Shown: in pieces, positions 61,778 to 64,000 of the stretch | Layout: each line of letters starts with the position of its first letter | Position numbering within the stretch: position 1 is the first letter of the stretch | Assembly (NCBI RefSeq): GCF_001426375.1 | Contig: NZ_LMEO01000011.1 | Span: forward strand, 1 to 64,000 | Origin: Paenibacillus sp. Root444D2 | GTDB lineage: Bacteria; Bacillota; Bacilli; Paenibacillales; NBRC-103111 | Reading direction: 5' to 3' | Length of the DNA: 64,000 nt | Notes under the pieces: model-generated | Seen by the model: only the letters and a program-made list of their open reading frames with translations | What the model was told of the DNA's origin: nothing | Databases searched by the model: none | Translations under genes and position numbers: made by a program

Positions 61778-62229
61778 TGTAAATCCTCCACTTCCTTCAT
61801 GCATGCATTGGCTTGGTGGGTCAATTGGATGAGCATTCCCCGCAATATTGATGTTTGTTCCTCCGTAAAACCGTTAAGAACCAAGGAGATTACCTTCTGC
61901 TCGATCGGTGTCAGAACATCATTCAAAGCCTTGCCTTGTTCCGTGATAAAGGTAAGAAACGATCTTCGATCCGTCTCATTGGCCCGTCGTTCCACAAAGC
62001 CTTTGCGCTCCAATTGATCGAGGATTCGAGTAATGTTGGTTTGATCCTTTTCAGCTCGGACCGCTAGTAACTTCTGTGTTATGCCGTCTTCATCAGCTAA
62101 ACGATTGAGTACAGTCCATTGCTCTGTTGTCATATCATAGGCCTGAAAATGGCTGTTCAATAACTGTGTCAAACGTCTGCCGGCATGGTTCAAAATAAAT
62201 CCAAATGAGTTATCCAATCCCAAAATCAT
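61774..62229 (-). CDS. MarR-family transcriptional regulator
   Basis: A 151-residue winged-helix regulator (ITQKLLAVRAEKDQTNITRILDQLERKGFVERRANETDRRSFLTFI, ~50-100). The ATG at 62229 is only three bases from GAGGTG; a TTG two codons later is better spaced, so the true start may be either. It overlaps the transporter by four bases and probably represses both genes from the site at 62247. Confidence 0.9.
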   Translation of the reverse strand: MILGLDNSFGFILNHAGRRLTQLLNSHFQAYDMTTEQWTVLNRLADEDGITQKLLAVRAEKDQTNITRILDQLERKGFVERRANETDRRSFLTFITEQGKALNDVLTPIEQKVISLVLNGFTEEQTSILRGMLIQLTHQANACMKEVEDLQ

Positions 62230-62246
62230 TCACCTCACAAAATTAG

Positions 62247-62286
62247 TTGCTATGGCAATTATATTCCTAGCAAATAAATTCGTCAA
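62247..62286 (-). promoter_or_regulatory. Promoter and MarR operator candidate
   Basis: On the minus strand TTGACG (62286-62281), a 17-base spacer and TATAAT (62263-62258) form a near-consensus promoter. Immediately after, TTGC-CATA-GCAA is a dyad at the transcription start. Confidence 0.7.
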
Positions 62287-62326
62287 CCATATGAGTCTCT
62301 AGGGGTATAACATCTTCGAAATCGGA

Positions 62327-62375
62327 CATAATATTTGCGACGGTGATTCAGCGAGGTGTTGTGTCGCATATTATG
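62327..62375. repeat. Imperfect inverted repeat in a gene-free stretch
   Basis: CATAATATTTGCGAC (62327-62341) pairs with GTCGCATATTATG (62363-62375) with a two-base bulge. It lies in the 440-base gap before the GrpB-family gene; apart from it and the terminator at 62534 nothing is recognisable there. Confidence 0.55.
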
Positions 62376-62533
62376 CAGCTAACTACCAGGGAAGTTGTTA
62401 TTGAATCTATATAGAAGCGAGGAGATGTGCCGCAGATTCATTAATGTAGTCATGTACTGCAGGAATGTGATGAGGTAGAGACCCAGCTAAGTAAGGTTCA
62501 AGGCAAAAGTACCATCAATCTATCACCGTCGAA

Positions 62534-62557
62534 AAAGACCCTGAAAGGGGTCTTTTT
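62534..62557 (+). terminator. Orphan plus-strand terminator
   Basis: AAGACCC and GGGGTCTT pair around TGAAA, followed by T6. No plus-strand gene precedes it within 2 kb. Confidence 0.8.
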
Positions 62558-62674
62558 TATTTTGAAATAATTAAATTGGTTACTGGGATTAGTTTTCAAA
62601 ATTTGGTGTTAACGGCAGGAATACGCAAAAAATACTGCGAATTATTCTGTAAGTAAGCTGTGAGGAGGATTTCT

Positions 62675-63181
62675 ATGGGCGCCAGTGTAGTAGTTGTAGA
62701 ATACGATCCTAGTTGGGTTCAGTTGTTTGAAGAGTTACGAGACTTCGTACTTCCGGTTTTAAGCGACCTCGAAGTCAGGATAGAACATGTCGGAAGTACT
62801 TCCGTCCCAGGGTTAGCAGCAAAACCAATTGTTGATATTGACGTGGCAATTACTACGCAAGATGATATCCATAAAGCAATACAAAGGCTCGCCACTCTTG
62901 GGTACGTACATGAAGGTGATTTAGGAGCTACTGGGCGAGAGGCTTTTATTCCTCCCGATGGCATAACTTGGCATCACCTTTACGTATGTACTGTTGAAAA
63001 CGACGAATTTAAGCGTCATATCCTTTTTCGAGATTATTTAAGAAGTCATCCAGATGATGCTAAAATGTACGGCGACTTGAAGATGGAACTTGCACTTCGA
63101 TTCCACAATGATCGTTTGGCATACTCAAATGCCAAGAGTGATTTCGTGAAAGGGATTTTGAAACATGCTGGATGGAAATAA
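62675..63181 (+). CDS. GrpB-family (nucleotidyltransferase-like) protein
   Basis: A 168-residue protein of the GrpB/UPF0157 family. Motifs are VEYDPSWVQLFEEL, IEHVGSTSVPGLAAKPIVDIDVAI (with the GS and DxD of nucleotidyltransferase-like folds) and HHLYVC, FRDYLRSHPDDAKMYGDLK. GAGGAGG precedes the ATG. Occurs widely as single genes; biochemical role not known. Confidence 0.9.
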   Translation: MGASVVVVEYDPSWVQLFEELRDFVLPVLSDLEVRIEHVGSTSVPGLAAKPIVDIDVAITTQDDIHKAIQRLATLGYVHEGDLGATGREAFIPPDGITWHHLYVCTVENDEFKRHILFRDYLRSHPDDAKMYGDLKMELALRFHNDRLAYSNAKSDFVKGILKHAGWK

Positions 63182-63290
63182 CAAGATCTTACGACTTAGA
63201 GGGAGAACTGAGATGGGTTCAAAAGTCCCTATCCCCATTGGAAAATATTTGCTAAAATTGAACAAGAGAAAATCTCACGATGACATGTCT

Positions 63291-63680
63291 TTAGCGGTCT
63301 TTAGGATCCTTGATCATTTGAGCTCTCAGAGGGAGCAGCAAGGTAAGTACTTGAACTATATCCCTTCCACTTACACTTAATTCGATCAGAGAATCTGTCA
63401 AATGGCCCAATACATCATCGAAATGCGCAGATGTAATGTTCAGGTGTTCATGTGATTGCGTCAAGCTTTTGCCTGTGTAGTAATTCGGGCCACCGGATGC
63501 AAAAGAGAGGAATATCGTTTGATGCTCCATCAGTTTTGTTAAGTCAACATTTTGGAAGTAATGTGACACTCTCGAATCATCTTTAATTTTGTCATAGAAA
63601 AGTTCTACTGCCGACTGAATACCATTTTTCCCTCCAAGACGGTCATACAATGATAGGTTCAGTTCGTTTCTGTTCTCCAT
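63291..63680 (-). CDS. Truncated haemoglobin (group I-like)
   Basis: A 129-residue globin. SLYDRLGGKNGIQSAVELFYDKI is the family start, ASGGPNYYTGKSL the helix E/F region, and H77 in LTQSHEHLNI the proximal haem ligand. Tyr in the FYDKI/HYF segments is typical. Group I proteins handle oxygen or nitric oxide. The start at 63680 has GGGGG nine bases upstream; a longer reading from 63695 lacks one. Confidence 0.88.
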   Translation of the reverse strand: MENRNELNLSLYDRLGGKNGIQSAVELFYDKIKDDSRVSHYFQNVDLTKLMEHQTIFLSFASGGPNYYTGKSLTQSHEHLNITSAHFDDVLGHLTDSLIELSVSGRDIVQVLTLLLPLRAQMIKDPKDR

Positions 63681-63797
63681 AGCCTGCCCCCTCATTATAA
63701 TTTCCTTATTTATCCATTGTAAGAAAATCTCCTACCTATAGGCAAGTGAAATTTCATCTCGATTCCAAGGAGTGTATGTTCAGAAAAGGGGAATACC

Positions 63798-64000
63798 ATG
63801 CAGCCGATTCAAGTTTTCGTGTGCGACGATGATCCGTTATTTCGTGAACTAATCGTCGATTATTTATCACGTGAGCCCGACCTGTTTATATCCGGATCTG
63901 CCGCTTATAAGTACCAACTGTTAAAAGCTATTGAAGAGATACCTATCGATATATTGCTGCTAGATATCAATTTAACGGGAAATAATTATGATGGACTCGA
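63798..64000 (+). CDS. Response regulator receiver domain, cut by the window end
   Basis: Begins at the ATG at 63798 with AAAAGGGG upstream and stays open to the last base. The 67 residues visible are the start of a receiver domain: acidic pocket CDDDP at 9-13 and phosphorylated D56 in ILLLDINL. The output domain lies outside; LuxR-type is common for such starts but cannot be seen. Confidence 0.85.
   Translation, partial: MQPIQVFVCDDDPLFRELIVDYLSREPDLFISGSAAYKYQLLKAIEEIPIDILLLDINLTGNNYDGL

Overview
The window looks like chromosomal DNA of an endospore-forming member of the Bacillales, most probably Paenibacillus or a close relative. The signs are spore-coat genes in the Bacillus subtilis yraG-yraF-adhB-yraE-yraD order, a cwlJ-like cortex hydrolase remnant, an SLH-domain protein, Gram-positive lipoproteins, strong GGAGG ribosome binding sites, and many carbohydrate ABC importers with their own regulators. 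I recognise no rRNA, tRNA or CRISPR array.

Layout. 1-1.4 kb: the 3' end of a group II intron, then a frameshifted HAEG-repeat/peptidase G2 gene. 1.4-6.6 kb: TerC-like protein, SH3-NlpC/P60 hydrolase, the yra spore-coat operon with a frameshifted adhB, and an SLH/PrcB-like protein. 6.7-12.4 kb: LacI regulator, sugar ABC importer and Gfo/Idh/MocA oxidoreductase, with matching operator candidates at both promoters. 12.5-15.5 kb: XRE-cupin regulator divergent from tdh-kbl (threonine to glycine plus acetyl-CoA). 15.6-21.9 kb: single genes (holin-like, CapA-like, a 35-residue protein, DoxX, Crp/Fnr, DUF2892, Ohr, serine beta-lactamase-like) and a 144-bp tandem repeat. 22-24.8 kb: AraC regulator divergent from an oxidoreductase and a sugar isomerase/epimerase. 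24.8-25.8 kb: a gene-poor kilobase with a cwlJ remnant and a 114-bp hairpin repeat array. 25.85-28.6 kb: aminopeptidase-TetR-GNAT operon.

29.3-41.25 kb is the most unusual part: nine genes on one strand, from a ROK regulator through a Fe3+/aminoethylphosphonate-type ABC importer to a secreted multidomain PIG-L/LmbE deacetylase, a creatininase-family hydrolase, an ArgH-like lyase, a BadF/GlcNAc-kinase-like protein and a second, cytosolic PIG-L deacetylase. I infer an uncharacterised route for scavenging an N-acetylated amino-sugar conjugate. 41.3-49.3 kb is a second carbohydrate or cyclitol locus (internally deleted ThuA, Gfo/Idh/MocA, MDR dehydrogenase, AraC, isomerase, ABC importer, glycerate kinase remnant); two of its transcription units carry the same 46-bp upstream element. 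Neither of the two MalFG-type importers (8.0-11.1 and 45.9-49.1 kb) has its own ATPase gene, so a shared MsmX/MsmK-type ATPase elsewhere is likely.

49.6-64 kb: a secreted 1000-residue protein with two jelly-roll-like modules and a predicted beta-propeller, two SDR proteins, a decayed XRE/MmyB-RibD pair, a TagA-type glycosyltransferase, a WG-repeat fragment, a possible IS630 scrap, a MocR regulator divergent from an EamA exporter, a MarR-MFS operon, a GrpB-family protein, a truncated haemoglobin, and the start of a response regulator cut by the window end. Broken genes are frequent: four single-base frameshifts, and three genes that keep both ends but have lost the middle.
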